Positions 1-7,547 of a stretch of 21,765 nt of DNA are shown here, piece by piece. A program made the translations under genes and the position numbers. Under the pieces are notes generated by a model, which was not told the DNA's origin, did not search any database, and saw only the letters and a list, made by a program, of their open reading frames with translations. Source of the DNA: Alphaproteobacteria bacterium (lineage in GTDB: Bacteria > Pseudomonadota > Alphaproteobacteria > UBA828). Every line of letters starts with the position of its first letter. Position 1 is the first letter of the stretch. The stretch spans positions 1 through 21,765 of the forward strand of contig JAJDVB010000160.1 of NCBI GenBank assembly GCA_022826345.1, given 5' to 3'.

Positions 1-1328
1 CCGCGCCGGCCCCTGACCCGGACCTTGAAGGACTCGGACGGTGCAGGCACGGGGAACTGCGTGGTCTTCAGGTTGTAGCCGGCCCGATCGAGGTCGAGGT
101 CGACCTCGTTCAGGATGGTCGCCATGGTCGCGGCGATCTGCACCTCGGCGAAGCCGCTGCCGAGGCAGCGATGGGGGCCGAGGCCGAAGGGCGCATAGAC
201 GTAAGCCTGCTTGTGCTCCGCCCGCTCCGGCGTGTAGCGCTCGATGTCGAAGCGCTCGGGCTCAGGAAAGTACTCCGGCAGGTAGTGCGGAACGGCGGTG
301 GCGATGATCAGCCGCGCGCCGGCGGGGATGCGATGGCCCGCGAACTCGAAGGAATTGGCGGCGGTGCGGATGAGCATCGGGGTCACCGGATACATCCGCA
401 TGGTCTCCATGGCCGCGCGGTGCGTCGCGTCCATCTCGCGCAACGCCTGCTCTGCCGGAACGTCGCCGTTGAGGAGAGCGTCGGCCTCCTCCCTCACCTT
501 CTCCAGAACGTCCGGGTTGCGCAGCAGCGCGTACAGCATGAAGGCGGAGGTGCCCGCCACCGTGTCCAGCGCCGCGACAAAGGGGCCCATCGCCGCGATC
601 TTCAGGTCCGCCTCGGGAAAGAACTTCGGGTCGGCGTCGTGCAGGTCCAGCAGGTCGTCGATCAGGTCCGGCTCTGCGCCGTGTCGCTCCCGCATGGTGC
701 CCGTGTGGCACTCGATCACCTCGTGGTAGAGCTTGTCCACACGTGCCGAGGCGCGGCGGAAGCGCGGCGACCAGCGCAAGTAGGTGCCGGGCACCAGGGT
801 GGCCGAGAGCAACCCGTGGACGTAGCGGACCAGGTCATCATTGTAGGGGCGCGGTGAAACGCCGGCCACCAGGGTGCCCACCTGGTCGGTGACGATCCGC
901 TGCAGCGCGGGCACCGCGGGCATGGGCCGGTCGGCGGGCCAAGCGTCGATCTCCCGGCGGGCGATGTCGACCAGGCCTTCGATGTGCTCCACGGCGTACT
1001 CGCGGGAATAGCCCCGCCGTAGCGTGCGGCGAAACGCCGCGTGCTCGGGCCCGTCGGCACTCAGTGTGGACCGCGCGGCGCCGAACCAGGCATTGAAGCC
1101 GCTCCAGAACTCGAACGAGCGCACGTGCTTCGTGCCCTCCCGCGCGAGGAAGCGGTTGGCCTCCATCCCGGCCATCACGGTGAAGCGGCGGTTGAACAGC
1201 CGCATGCCGTAGACCGGCCCGAGTTCCTGGTAGCTGTCGGTCATGAAGGCACGTATGTCCCGCGCCATATCGAAGACACTGCCAACGACCGGCAGCCCCC
1301 GCGCCATCGGTATCGTCGTGGTGGCCAT
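1..1328 (-). CDS. Cytochrome P450, 3' end cut by window edge
   Basis: Haem-thiolate monooxygenase, probably soluble: no N-terminal membrane segment is visible. The frame is open from an ATG at 1328 to base 1 (442 codons), close to the usual bacterial P450 length, so only the extreme C-terminus is missing. Visible signatures: an I-helix with Ala-Ala-Leu-Asp-Thr, the K-helix ExxR motif (E308-T-M-R311), and the haem-binding loop FGLGPHRCLG with the axial cysteine at residue 388. Just after it come the usual L-helix residues. The start was chosen for AGAGGG seven bases upstream. It is transcribed away from the STAS gene and has no redox partner next to it. The substrate cannot be told from sequence. 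Family assignment is firm; subfamily is not attempted. Confidence 0.93.
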   Translation of the reverse strand, partial: MATTTIPMARGLPVVGSVFDMARDIRAFMTDSYQELGPVYGMRLFNRRFTVMAGMEANRFLAREGTKHVRSFEFWSGFNAWFGAARSTLSADGPEHAAFRRTLRRGYSREYAVEHIEGLVDIARREIDAWPADRPMPAVPALQRIVTDQVGTLVAGVSPRPYNDDLVRYVHGLLSATLVPGTYLRWSPRFRRASARVDKLYHEVIECHTGTMRERHGAEPDLIDDLLDLHDADPKFFPEADLKIAAMGPFVAALDTVAGTSAFMLYALLRNPDVLEKVREEADALLNGDVPAEQALREMDATHRAAMETMRMYPVTPMLIRTAANSFEFAGHRIPAGARLIIATAVPHYLPEYFPEPERFDIERYTPERAEHKQAYVYAPFGLGPHRCLGSGFAEVQIAATMATILNEVDLDLDRAGYNLKTTQFPVPAPSESFKVRVRGRR

Positions 1329-1600
1329 CTCCCAGCCCTCTGCGGTCGTGCCCCTGCCCCTCGTCCCGCGGGGCGGGCGGGCTGCAGGGTGCCGCCGCCT
1401 GCTCCTATCATGGGGTGGGTGGCGGCCGAATGCCAGCACTTCCGCGATGTCGGAAGGCGCGCTCTGGTATGCCGGTGGCAGGCGAACCGGGTAGCGCGGG
1501 AACTCTGGCCGTTCTGACTTGTCGCCGGCTTCTATCCAGACTGTTCGGAGGTGCTCCGCCCGTGCTATAGGCGCGCGCCGGCTTCAGGGAGAGGAACACG

Positions 1601-1939
1601 ATGGACGTGACGGTCGAGCGGCAGGATAGCGTGCTGGTCGCCCGCGTGAGCGGGCGGATCGATCCGAAAGGCGCCGGGTCGCTCGAGACGACGATCACGG
1701 CGGCGCTTCAGGACGGCGACCATGCCGTCATCCTGGACTTCGAGCAGCTCGCCTATATCGGCAACGTCGGTGTTCGCGCTCTCAGGATCACCGCCAGGGT
1801 CCTGCGCGACCGAGACGTCCGCATGGCAGTCTGCGCGCCGCAGGGTGTCGTCGCCGCGGTCTTCTCGGGGGGCGGCGTGGACAGACTCATTTCAGTCTAC
1901 CAGACCAGAGCCGCCGCGCTCGCGGCCCTCAGCGACTGA
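1601..1939 (+). CDS. STAS-domain protein (anti-sigma factor antagonist-like), lacking the phospho-serine
   Basis: A 112-residue single-domain protein with the STAS fold pattern: an N-terminal beta hairpin (VLVARVSGRID), a first helix around residues 25-38, the core strand VILDF (43-47), the loop YIGNVGVRAL (52-61) and a C-terminal helix. Such proteins bind anti-sigma kinases or act in signalling partner switches. In SpoIIAA-type proteins a serine in this loop is phosphorylated by the kinase; here the aligned position is Asn55, so this regulation is probably absent or replaced. AGGGAGAGG lies just upstream of the ATG. No kinase or phosphatase partner is in the window. It stands alone between the divergent P450 and the downstream redox operon. 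Confidence 0.85.
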   Translation: MDVTVERQDSVLVARVSGRIDPKGAGSLETTITAALQDGDHAVILDFEQLAYIGNVGVRALRITARVLRDRDVRMAVCAPQGVVAAVFSGGGVDRLISVYQTRAAALAALSD

Positions 1940-2013
1940 CACGGCACCTGGCACGATGACCCGCGAGTTCCAGAAACTCCGCTATGCCGGTCGCACATAG
2001 TTGATCACCAGTT

Positions 2014-2045
2014 GATCGCCCGCGGGGTTGGCACGGGCGGCGATC
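2014..2045 (+). terminator. Possible stem-loop downstream of the STAS gene
   Basis: GATCGCCCG at 2014-2022 can pair with CGGGC plus GATC at 2034-2045 with a small bulge, giving a GC-rich hairpin 75 bases after the STAS stop. No T-run follows, so a terminator role is only a guess. Confidence 0.2.
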
Positions 2046-2144
2046 GTCCGTATCGTTCCGCCGCGCCGAGAACGCTGGCTCGACGAGGAGACGCAGTCTC
2101 CGACAGGAGTCGCGAACGGCGCCCGCTCTTCAGGGGGTTGAAGC

Positions 2145-2357
2145 GTGGACGCGGCACGGATCGTCATCGAAGTCCTGCAGTACTACGGCTATGTCGGGCT
2201 CGCCGTCACGGCCGCGTTCCTGCTCTACGGCGTCGAGCGGGTGGATGTCCGTGCGCGGCGTGTCTACGCCTTCCGCCCGCTCCTGATCCCCGGCTGCATC
2301 GTGCTCTGGCCGCTGGTCATCTGGCGCTGGGTCGAAGCCGAGCGGCAGCGGGGCTGA
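2145..2357 (+). CDS. Small two-helix membrane protein, first gene of the redox operon
   Basis: A 70-residue protein starting with GTG at 2145; AGGGGG at 2132-2137 is well placed as ribosome binding site. Two hydrophobic segments are visible (about residues 14-27 and 45-60) separated by a short charged loop (ERVDVRARR) before a conserved-looking YAFRPLL stretch. The C-terminus is basic/acidic (WRWVEAERQRG). There is no enzymatic motif. It is the first of six closely spaced co-directional genes, so it probably serves as an assembly or anchoring subunit for the downstream ferric-reductase-like/Rieske membrane protein. I do not recognise a named family. Confidence 0.75.
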   Translation: MDAARIVIEVLQYYGYVGLAVTAAFLLYGVERVDVRARRVYAFRPLLIPGCIVLWPLVIWRWVEAERQRG

Positions 2358-2368
2358 GGGCGCCCCCA

Positions 2369-2548
2369 ATGCAGCGTCGGCACCGCGCCGCCCACGCCTA
2401 CATGTGGAAGGCGCTCGCGATCTTCCTGCCCGCGATGCTGATCGCGGCACTTGCCATTCGCCAGCACGGGCCGACGGAGAAGTCGGCCATTCAGGTCGAG
2501 AAGCCCGCTGCGGAGGCCGAAGCGCCTGCCGCCACGGCGGACGAGTAG
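2369..2548 (+). CDS. Small single-pass membrane protein
   Basis: A 59-residue frame beginning with ATG 11 bases after the stop of the preceding gene and ending 14 bases before the next start. It has a basic N-terminus (MQRRHRAAHAY), one hydrophobic helix (about residues 15-30, AIFLPAMLIAALAI) and an Ala/Glu-rich tail. The layout suggests an inner-membrane protein with one helix. The upstream site is poor (GAGGGCG), so translation may be coupled to the preceding gene. Coding status rests on its tight fit in the operon and the clear helix; no function can be assigned. Confidence 0.6.
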   Translation: MQRRHRAAHAYMWKALAIFLPAMLIAALAIRQHGPTEKSAIQVEKPAAEAEAPAATADE

Positions 2549-2562
2549 GGGACGGCTGAGCG

Positions 2563-3630
2563 ATGAGCGTGCGTTACGCGCCGGTCGGCTGGAACCGCAA
2601 CAAGATCATCTACGACGTCGTGGTGCTCGCCGCCGCCGTCGCCTACATCCTTCTCTACATCAAGATCGCGCCGAGCTTCCAGGACGTCACCAAGCCGACC
2701 AGCGGGGCGATCCTGCGGGCACAGGCCTTTGGCACCTGCGCCTTCCTGATGCTCACGTTCATCCTGTGCATCGGACCGCTCGCGCGCCTCGACCCGCGCT
2801 TCCTGCCGCTGCTCTACAACCGGCGCCACTTCGGCGTGATCACGTGTGCCATCGCCTTCACGCACGCCACCCATGTGGTCAGCATCTACTACTCGTTCAG
2901 CCCGCTGAACAAGTACGTCGCGGTGCTGGCGAGCAACACGAGCTACGACCGCTTCCTCGGCTTTCCGTTCGAGACCTTCGGCATCTTCGCGCTCTTCCTG
3001 CTGCTGGTGCTCGCGGCCACGAGCCACGACTTCTGGCTCAGGTTCCTGACCCCGCCGATCTGGAAGGCGATCCATGTCTCGGTCTATGTCGCCTATGCGG
3101 CGATCGTCTGCCACATCGTGCTCGGCTCGCTGCAGTCGAAGCAAAGCCCGCTGCTGGCCGCCGTCGTGGGCCTGAGCGTAGTCGCGGTTGCCGGCCTGCA
3201 CTTGGTCGCCGGGCGCATCGAGCGGCAGAAGGACCGCAATACTGCCGAGAGCGCGTCCGAGAGCACCGCCGAGGCTCCCTGGGTCGTGGCCGGCCAAGTG
3301 GACGATATCGCCGACGGGCGCGGCATCGTGGTGGCGCTGGAGGACGGCGAGCGCGTCGCGGTCTTTCGCTACGGCGACAGGCTGTCGGCGCTCGCCAACG
3401 TCTGCGCCCACCAGAACGGCCCGCTCGGCGAAGGGCGCATCGTGGACGGCTACGTGACCTGCCCGTGGCACGGCTTCCAGTACCGGCCCAGTGACGGCTG
3501 CTCGCCGCCCCCCTTCACCGAGAAGGCCGCCACCTACCGTCTCAAGCTCGACGGCAGGCGGATCCTGCTCGACCCCCGGCCCAACGAGCCCGGCACCCAT
3601 GTCGAACCCGTACGGGTGACGGAGGCGTAA
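2563..3630 (+). CDS. Ferric-reductase-like transmembrane protein fused to a C-terminal Rieske [2Fe-2S] domain
   Basis: A 355-residue inner-membrane redox protein. Residues 1-220 hold about six hydrophobic segments (roughly 17-35, 52-72, 88-108, 134-152, 168-188, 196-216) with histidines suited to haem b binding (H89, H101, H104, H171, H184), as in ferric-reductase/YedZ-like domains. After a polar linker (220-240) comes a Rieske ferredoxin domain with C281-x-H283 and C300-x-x-H303 (CAHQNGPLG ... CPWHGFQY). The fusion suggests electrons pass between a membrane haem and a [2Fe-2S] cluster without a separate ferredoxin. There is no FAD/NAD(P)H domain, so the donor or acceptor must come from another protein or the quinone pool. 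The next gene starts one base after its TAA, indicating coupled translation. Domain calls are firm; the reaction is unknown. Confidence 0.88.
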   Translation: MSVRYAPVGWNRNKIIYDVVVLAAAVAYILLYIKIAPSFQDVTKPTSGAILRAQAFGTCAFLMLTFILCIGPLARLDPRFLPLLYNRRHFGVITCAIAFTHATHVVSIYYSFSPLNKYVAVLASNTSYDRFLGFPFETFGIFALFLLLVLAATSHDFWLRFLTPPIWKAIHVSVYVAYAAIVCHIVLGSLQSKQSPLLAAVVGLSVVAVAGLHLVAGRIERQKDRNTAESASESTAEAPWVVAGQVDDIADGRGIVVALEDGERVAVFRYGDRLSALANVCAHQNGPLGEGRIVDGYVTCPWHGFQYRPSDGCSPPPFTEKAATYRLKLDGRRILLDPRPNEPGTHVEPVRVTEA

Positions 3631-3631
3631 C

Positions 3632-4420
3632 ATGGCAGGCCGCTTGCCCGACCCCGGCTTCTTCGTCGGCTACCTGAACAGCGTGCCGCGCCCGCTCGCG
3701 ATCTTCCTGGTGGTCGTTGCCGCCGCGTTCGTGGGCGGCATGGCGGGACTGGCGTTCGCGCTCGGCACCAACGTGAACGATCCTGGCGACGGCACGTTCG
3801 CACGCAAGCTCGGGAAGCAGGAGATGACCGGGGTGCTGCTGGAGAAGCCCTATCCGATCCTGCGCGTGCGTCCGGACGCCAAGAATCCCGAGGCACGCAC
3901 GGTCATGCTCACTGTGCCCGGCAAGCGCAGCGTCAAGCGCCGCGGCCGCAAGTTCTTCGACCAGCTCGTCGACGTGAAGGGCTTCATGTTCCAGCGCGGC
4001 GACATCGACATGCTGCAGGTCCAGGGCAAGAATTCCCTGCAGGCGGTGGAGGCGGCCGAAGGTGAGCCGCCACCCGAATTCACGCCGGTGCCGGCGGAAC
4101 CGCTCGGCCGCTGGCGTCTTATCGGCGAGATCTGCGACAGCAAGTGCCATCTGGGCGCCATGCGCCCGGGCGACGGGCTCGCGCACAAGGCCTGCGCCAA
4201 CCTCTGCATTTCTTCCGGCGCACCGCCGATCTTCGTGACGGCGGAGGAAGGCGCGGTCGAGGGCGAGACGTTCCTGCTAATGGCCGATCAGGACGGCGGG
4301 CCGCTGCCAGACCACTTCGGTGACTACGTGGCGGTCCTAATCGAGCTCGAGGGCGAGGTCGAGCGCCTGGACGACCTCCTCGTCTTCAAGGTCGATATCG
4401 ACACGGCCAAGGTGTTCTGA
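3632..4420 (+). CDS. Membrane-anchored protein with a CxxxCH...HxxCxxxC motif, function unknown
   Basis: A 262-residue protein with one N-terminal transmembrane helix (about 21-45) and a large domain predicted outside the cytoplasm. The notable part is residues 165-200: C168-x3-C172-H173, then H185-x2-C188-x3-C192, embedded in a PG/PP-rich stretch. This symmetric Cys/His arrangement suggests a metal, Fe-S or unusual haem site, or two disulfides; CxxxCH is a rare relative of the haem c motif, but this is not proof. GGAGG inside the end of the previous gene serves as its binding site, and its ATG follows that gene's stop by one base. Its position between the haem/Rieske membrane protein and the Rieske-synthase fusion suggests an electron-transfer or scaffold subunit. 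I do not recognise a named family. Confidence 0.8.
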   Translation: MAGRLPDPGFFVGYLNSVPRPLAIFLVVVAAAFVGGMAGLAFALGTNVNDPGDGTFARKLGKQEMTGVLLEKPYPILRVRPDAKNPEARTVMLTVPGKRSVKRRGRKFFDQLVDVKGFMFQRGDIDMLQVQGKNSLQAVEAAEGEPPPEFTPVPAEPLGRWRLIGEICDSKCHLGAMRPGDGLAHKACANLCISSGAPPIFVTAEEGAVEGETFLLMADQDGGPLPDHFGDYVAVLIELEGEVERLDDLLVFKVDIDTAKVF

Positions 4421-4423
4421 GCG

Positions 4424-4675
4424 ATGCGGCAAGCCGCCTGGATCGTAGTCGGCGCGATCGTAACCGCCGGCCTTGGCTACGCCTCCTGGTGGGTCTACCT
4501 GGAGGTGCAGCAGCAGATTCGCGGCACGCTGATCTCGGGCTTCGGCATCTTCGCGGGCGTCATGGGCGCCTTCGCCCTGCTGTGCGTGGCCCACATCGTC
4601 TCCAGGCGAGCCGAACGCCTGCTGCGCAGACGCGGAATATCCCTGGCCGACGCAGACGAGTCAGGGGGCGCGTGA
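4424..4675 (+). CDS. Small two-helix membrane protein of the redox operon
   Basis: An 83-residue protein with two hydrophobic helices (about residues 4-28 and 36-60) and a basic cytoplasmic-type segment (RRAERLLRRR) after the second. It starts three bases after the stop of the preceding gene and its own TGA overlaps a possible GTG start (4672) for the next gene. No catalytic motif is visible. As the third small membrane protein in the operon it may help form a membrane complex with the ferric-reductase-like subunit. No named family recognised. Confidence 0.72.
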   Translation: MRQAAWIVVGAIVTAGLGYASWWVYLEVQQQIRGTLISGFGIFAGVMGAFALLCVAHIVSRRAERLLRRRGISLADADESGGA

Positions 4676-4728
4676 CCATCGAGCGGACGCCGCGCCGGGC
4701 GCGCGAGGTGGCGGAGGGCAGGGTTTCC

Positions 4729-6339
4729 ATGAACAAGATCGCGATCAAGACGCTCGACGAGTTGGAAGACCGCCAGCCGGCCTATGCCCTGGTCGGCGAG
4801 GTCGATCTCTGCGTCGTGCGCTACGACGACAACGTCTCGGTCTTCTACGGCCGCTGCCTGCACCGGGGCGCGCTCATGGCCGACGGCTACGTCGACGGCG
4901 AGAACCTGATCTGCGGCGTTCACTACTGGGACTACCGCCTCGATACCGGCGTCAGCGAATACAACAACGAGGAAATCCTGCCCAAGTTTGCGTCCTGGAT
5001 CGAGGACGGCCAGGTCCTGGTCGATGCGGACGAGATCGGCGCCTGGGGGGAAGAGCACCCGCAGCCCTTCAAGCGGGACGAGTACCTCGGCCTCTACGCC
5101 GACACCCACCCTGCGCCCGAGGAGCCCCACGTCGGGCTGATCCAGGGCTACGCCAAGGACGGCCTCAGCAAGACCGGCCATCACGGCGTCGTGGTGGCCA
5201 TGGGCGTGCCGCGTCAGGACCTGCCGAGCTGGGACGACATCCAGTTCATCACGGCGCAGCTCCACCGCATGCCGCACCTGGACGACGAGCCCGTCGGCAC
5301 CGAGGTGGTGATCGGGCCGAACGCCCAAAAGCCGTTGACCGTCGAGATTCCACTGCTGGTCTCGGACATGAGCTTCGGGGCACTCTCGGAACCTGCCAAG
5401 GTCTCGCTCGCGCGGGGCGCCGAGCTTTCTGGCACCGGCATCTGCTCGGGCGAGGGCGGCATGCTGCCGGAGGAGCAGCAGGCCTGCAGCCGCTACTTCT
5501 ACGAGTACGCCTCGGGCCGCTTCGGCTTCTCGTGGGACAAGCTTGAGAACGTGCAGGCCTTCCACTTCAAGGGTGGCCAGGGCGCCAAGACCGGCACCGG
5601 CGGTCACCTGCCGGGAAACAAGGTGAGGGGCAAGATCGCCGAGGTGCGGGGGCTGTCGGAAGGCTCGCCCGCGGTCTCGCCGCCGCGCTTCCCGGACTGG
5701 ACCGACTGGCGCCAGGTGAGGGACTTCGCAGACGAGGTGCGGAGCCACACCGGCGGCATCCCGATCGGCTACAAGCTCTCGGCCCAGCATATCGAGAAGG
5801 ATATCGACGCCGCGCTTGAGGTGGGCGTCGACTACATCATCCTGGACGGCCGGGGCGGCGGCACGGGGGCTGCGCCGCTGATCTTCCGCGACAACATTTC
5901 GGTGCCGACCATCCCGGCGCTGGCGCGCGCGCGGCGCCATCTGGACGCGTCCGAGCGCCAGGACGTGACACTGGTGATTACCGGGGGCCTGCGCAAGCCA
6001 GCCGATTTCGCCAAGGCGCTGGCGCTGGGGGCCGATGCGGTCGCGGTCTCCAACGCCGCGATTCAGGCGATCGGCTGCCTTGGCATGCGCGCCTGCCACA
6101 CCAACAACTGCCCGGTCGGCATCGCGACCCAGAAGCCGCATCTGACTGCGCGGATTGAGGTCGAGAAGTCGGCACGGCGCCTCGCCAACTTCTTCGAGGC
6201 GAGCGTCGAGCTGATGAAGATCATGGCGCGTGCCTGCGGGCACACGCACCTCAACCAGCTCGCACTCGACGATCTCGAGACCTGGAAAGAGGACATGTCG
6301 CGGCTCTCGGGCGTCGCCTACGGCGGCGTCGGCGGCTAG
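4729..6339 (+). CDS. N-terminal Rieske domain fused to FMN-binding glutamate synthase (GltB-type) domain
   Basis: A 536-residue cytoplasmic-type protein. Residues 1-105 form a Rieske domain (C43-x-H45, C62-x-x-H65). From about 150 to 520 it matches the FMN-binding synthase domain of glutamate synthase: SDMSFGALS (212-220), KGGQGAKTGTGGHLPG (281-296), DGRGGGTGAAP (373-383), and the [3Fe-4S] ligands C450-x5-C456-x4-C461. The glutaminase domain and the NADPH subunit are absent, so the Rieske cluster probably feeds electrons to the [3Fe-4S]/FMN centre. Relatives without the Rieske domain include N-methylglutamate synthase subunits, but the substrate here is unknown. I chose the ATG at 4729; an in-frame GTG at 4672 overlapping the upstream TGA would add 19 residues. 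Its TAG stop is the first triplet of a 107-bp repeat. Confidence 0.9.
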   Translation: MNKIAIKTLDELEDRQPAYALVGEVDLCVVRYDDNVSVFYGRCLHRGALMADGYVDGENLICGVHYWDYRLDTGVSEYNNEEILPKFASWIEDGQVLVDADEIGAWGEEHPQPFKRDEYLGLYADTHPAPEEPHVGLIQGYAKDGLSKTGHHGVVVAMGVPRQDLPSWDDIQFITAQLHRMPHLDDEPVGTEVVIGPNAQKPLTVEIPLLVSDMSFGALSEPAKVSLARGAELSGTGICSGEGGMLPEEQQACSRYFYEYASGRFGFSWDKLENVQAFHFKGGQGAKTGTGGHLPGNKVRGKIAEVRGLSEGSPAVSPPRFPDWTDWRQVRDFADEVRSHTGGIPIGYKLSAQHIEKDIDAALEVGVDYIILDGRGGGTGAAPLIFRDNISVPTIPALARARRHLDASERQDVTLVITGGLRKPADFAKALALGADAVAVSNAAIQAIGCLGMRACHTNNCPVGIATQKPHLTARIEVEKSARRLANFFEASVELMKIMARACGHTHLNQLALDDLETWKEDMSRLSGVAYGGVGG

Positions 6340-6443
6340 AGCGCGTCCGTCTTTGGCGGACGCGCGACAGGCCGCGACCGCGGCCCGCCGCGTCAGCGGC
6401 GCCCTCGCGGAGGCGCCGGCCGCAGGCCGGCTGCCGTGAGCGA
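6337..6443 (+). repeat. 107-bp multi-hairpin intergenic repeat, copy 1
   Basis: It aligns without gaps to the reverse complement of 10591-10697 (98 of 107 identical by hand). It starts with the TAG stop of the Rieske-synthase gene and nearly fills the gap to the convergent methyltransferase stop at 6451. Hairpins: 6341-6349 with 6357-6365; 6370-6376 with 6379-6385; 6386-6391 with 6396-6401; a small one at 6403-6413; and 6415-6421 with 6425-6431. It probably acts as a two-way terminator or transcript-end stabiliser. It could also be a mobile palindromic element of the REP/RIME kind. Confidence 0.85.
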
Positions 6444-6450
6444 TAAAGCG

Positions 6451-7509
6451 CTAAAGACTTTTCGCAAATTCTTTGTTGGCCGCCGGAATTTCCGGGACCG
6501 TGCCCAGATAAGCGTGCCGACTCATGTCCGGCGAGTGCTTGCTCGCCGGCGGGCGGCGGCCTAGCGCCTCCGCCATGCTGCGGATGTGGTGGGGCGCCGC
6601 GCCGCAGCAGACACCGAGGTAGTTCACGCCGAGCGCCCGGGCCTCCCTGGTGAACTCCGCGATCTCGTAGCGGTTGCAGGCGAGGTTATCGAGCCCGGTG
6701 GGGAAGGCGCGTCCTTCGGGCAGGCAGGCGCAGCCCGGATCGCTGAGGGAGAGGAAGGTCGGCCCGTCCTCGGTGGTGCGATAGGCCACCGGCAGCGCGG
6801 AGACGTGGCAGCTCACCGCCTTGCGGATCGCCTCCAGCAACGGCAGCATGGTCGCGGGGCCGCGCACGCAGTTGAGGCCGACCACGTCGGCGCCCGCGTC
6901 CTCCAGGCGCTTGCAGGCTTCGGCCGGGGTCAGGCCCTCGCGGGTGTGCGGGTCGCGGAAGATGGCGAGGTTGATCACCGCCGGCAGACCGGTCTCCTTG
7001 ATCGCTTCGAGCGCGAGCAGGGCCTCGCCCACGTAGCCGATGGTCTCGGCCACGAAGAAGTCCACGCCCTCGTCGACGGCCCAGCCCACCTGCTCGTCGA
7101 ACATGGCGCGTACCGTCCGGGCAGACTCGGCGTCGCCCTCGACGAAGATGTTGGAGTTGCTGACGTTCCCGGCGACCAGGGCGCCGCCTTCCTGCGCCAC
7201 CGCTCGCGCGAGGCGGACCGCGGTGCGGTTCATTCGCTCAAGCTGATCCTCCTTGCCGATCAGCCTGAGCTTCTCGCGATGGGCGTAGTAGGTGAAGGCC
7301 AGCATCACGTCGGAACCCGCACGGAGAAAGTCTCGGTGCAGCCGGATCACCGCATCGGGGTGTTCCAGCACCGCCTCGGGCACATAGGGGCCGGCGGTGA
7401 GATAGCCGGCGCGCTCAAGCTCAAACAGATAACCCTCCGCGCAGATAACCGGACCTGCATCGAGCCGCTCCAGAAGGCCCGGCGCTGCAGATGCTCCGGC
7501 GTCAGTCAT
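6451..7509 (-). CDS. Betaine-homocysteine methyltransferase-like enzyme, copy A
   Basis: A 352-residue zinc-dependent methyltransferase of the homocysteine S-methyltransferase fold. The N-terminal region strongly resembles animal betaine-homocysteine methyltransferase (pattern GYLFELERAGYLTAG, then AGSDVML-FTYYA). Zinc ligands are in place: C214 in GLNC and C301/C302 in GVCCG. These enzymes move a methyl group from betaine or a related onium compound to homocysteine, giving methionine. The C-terminus is shorter than in the animal enzyme. ATG at 7509 is preceded by GAGGAGA. It lies 38 bases downstream of a gapless paralogue (about 75% identical) and is the last gene of a desaturase-methyltransferase operon. 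The true methyl donor is not visible; bacterial relatives may use other betaines or thiols. Confidence 0.88.
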   Translation of the reverse strand: MTDAGASAAPGLLERLDAGPVICAEGYLFELERAGYLTAGPYVPEAVLEHPDAVIRLHRDFLRAGSDVMLAFTYYAHREKLRLIGKEDQLERMNRTAVRLARAVAQEGGALVAGNVSNSNIFVEGDAESARTVRAMFDEQVGWAVDEGVDFFVAETIGYVGEALLALEAIKETGLPAVINLAIFRDPHTREGLTPAEACKRLEDAGADVVGLNCVRGPATMLPLLEAIRKAVSCHVSALPVAYRTTEDGPTFLSLSDPGCACLPEGRAFPTGLDNLACNRYEIAEFTREARALGVNYLGVCCGAAPHHIRSMAEALGRRPPASKHSPDMSRHAYLGTVPEIPAANKEFAKSL

Positions 7510-7547
7510 GCAAATGGTCTCCTCGTTCGTGTGGGCGCCGGCCAGCG

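Noticed and set aside
2563..3630. Identification as a glycine-betaine Rieske monooxygenase
   Set aside because: The Rieske domain sits on a membrane haem-type protein with no mononuclear iron catalytic domain.
4495..6249. Long open frame antisense to the Rieske-synthase gene
   Set aside because: High-GC DNA opens antisense frames; this one has no family signature, while the sense frame has clear cofactor motifs.
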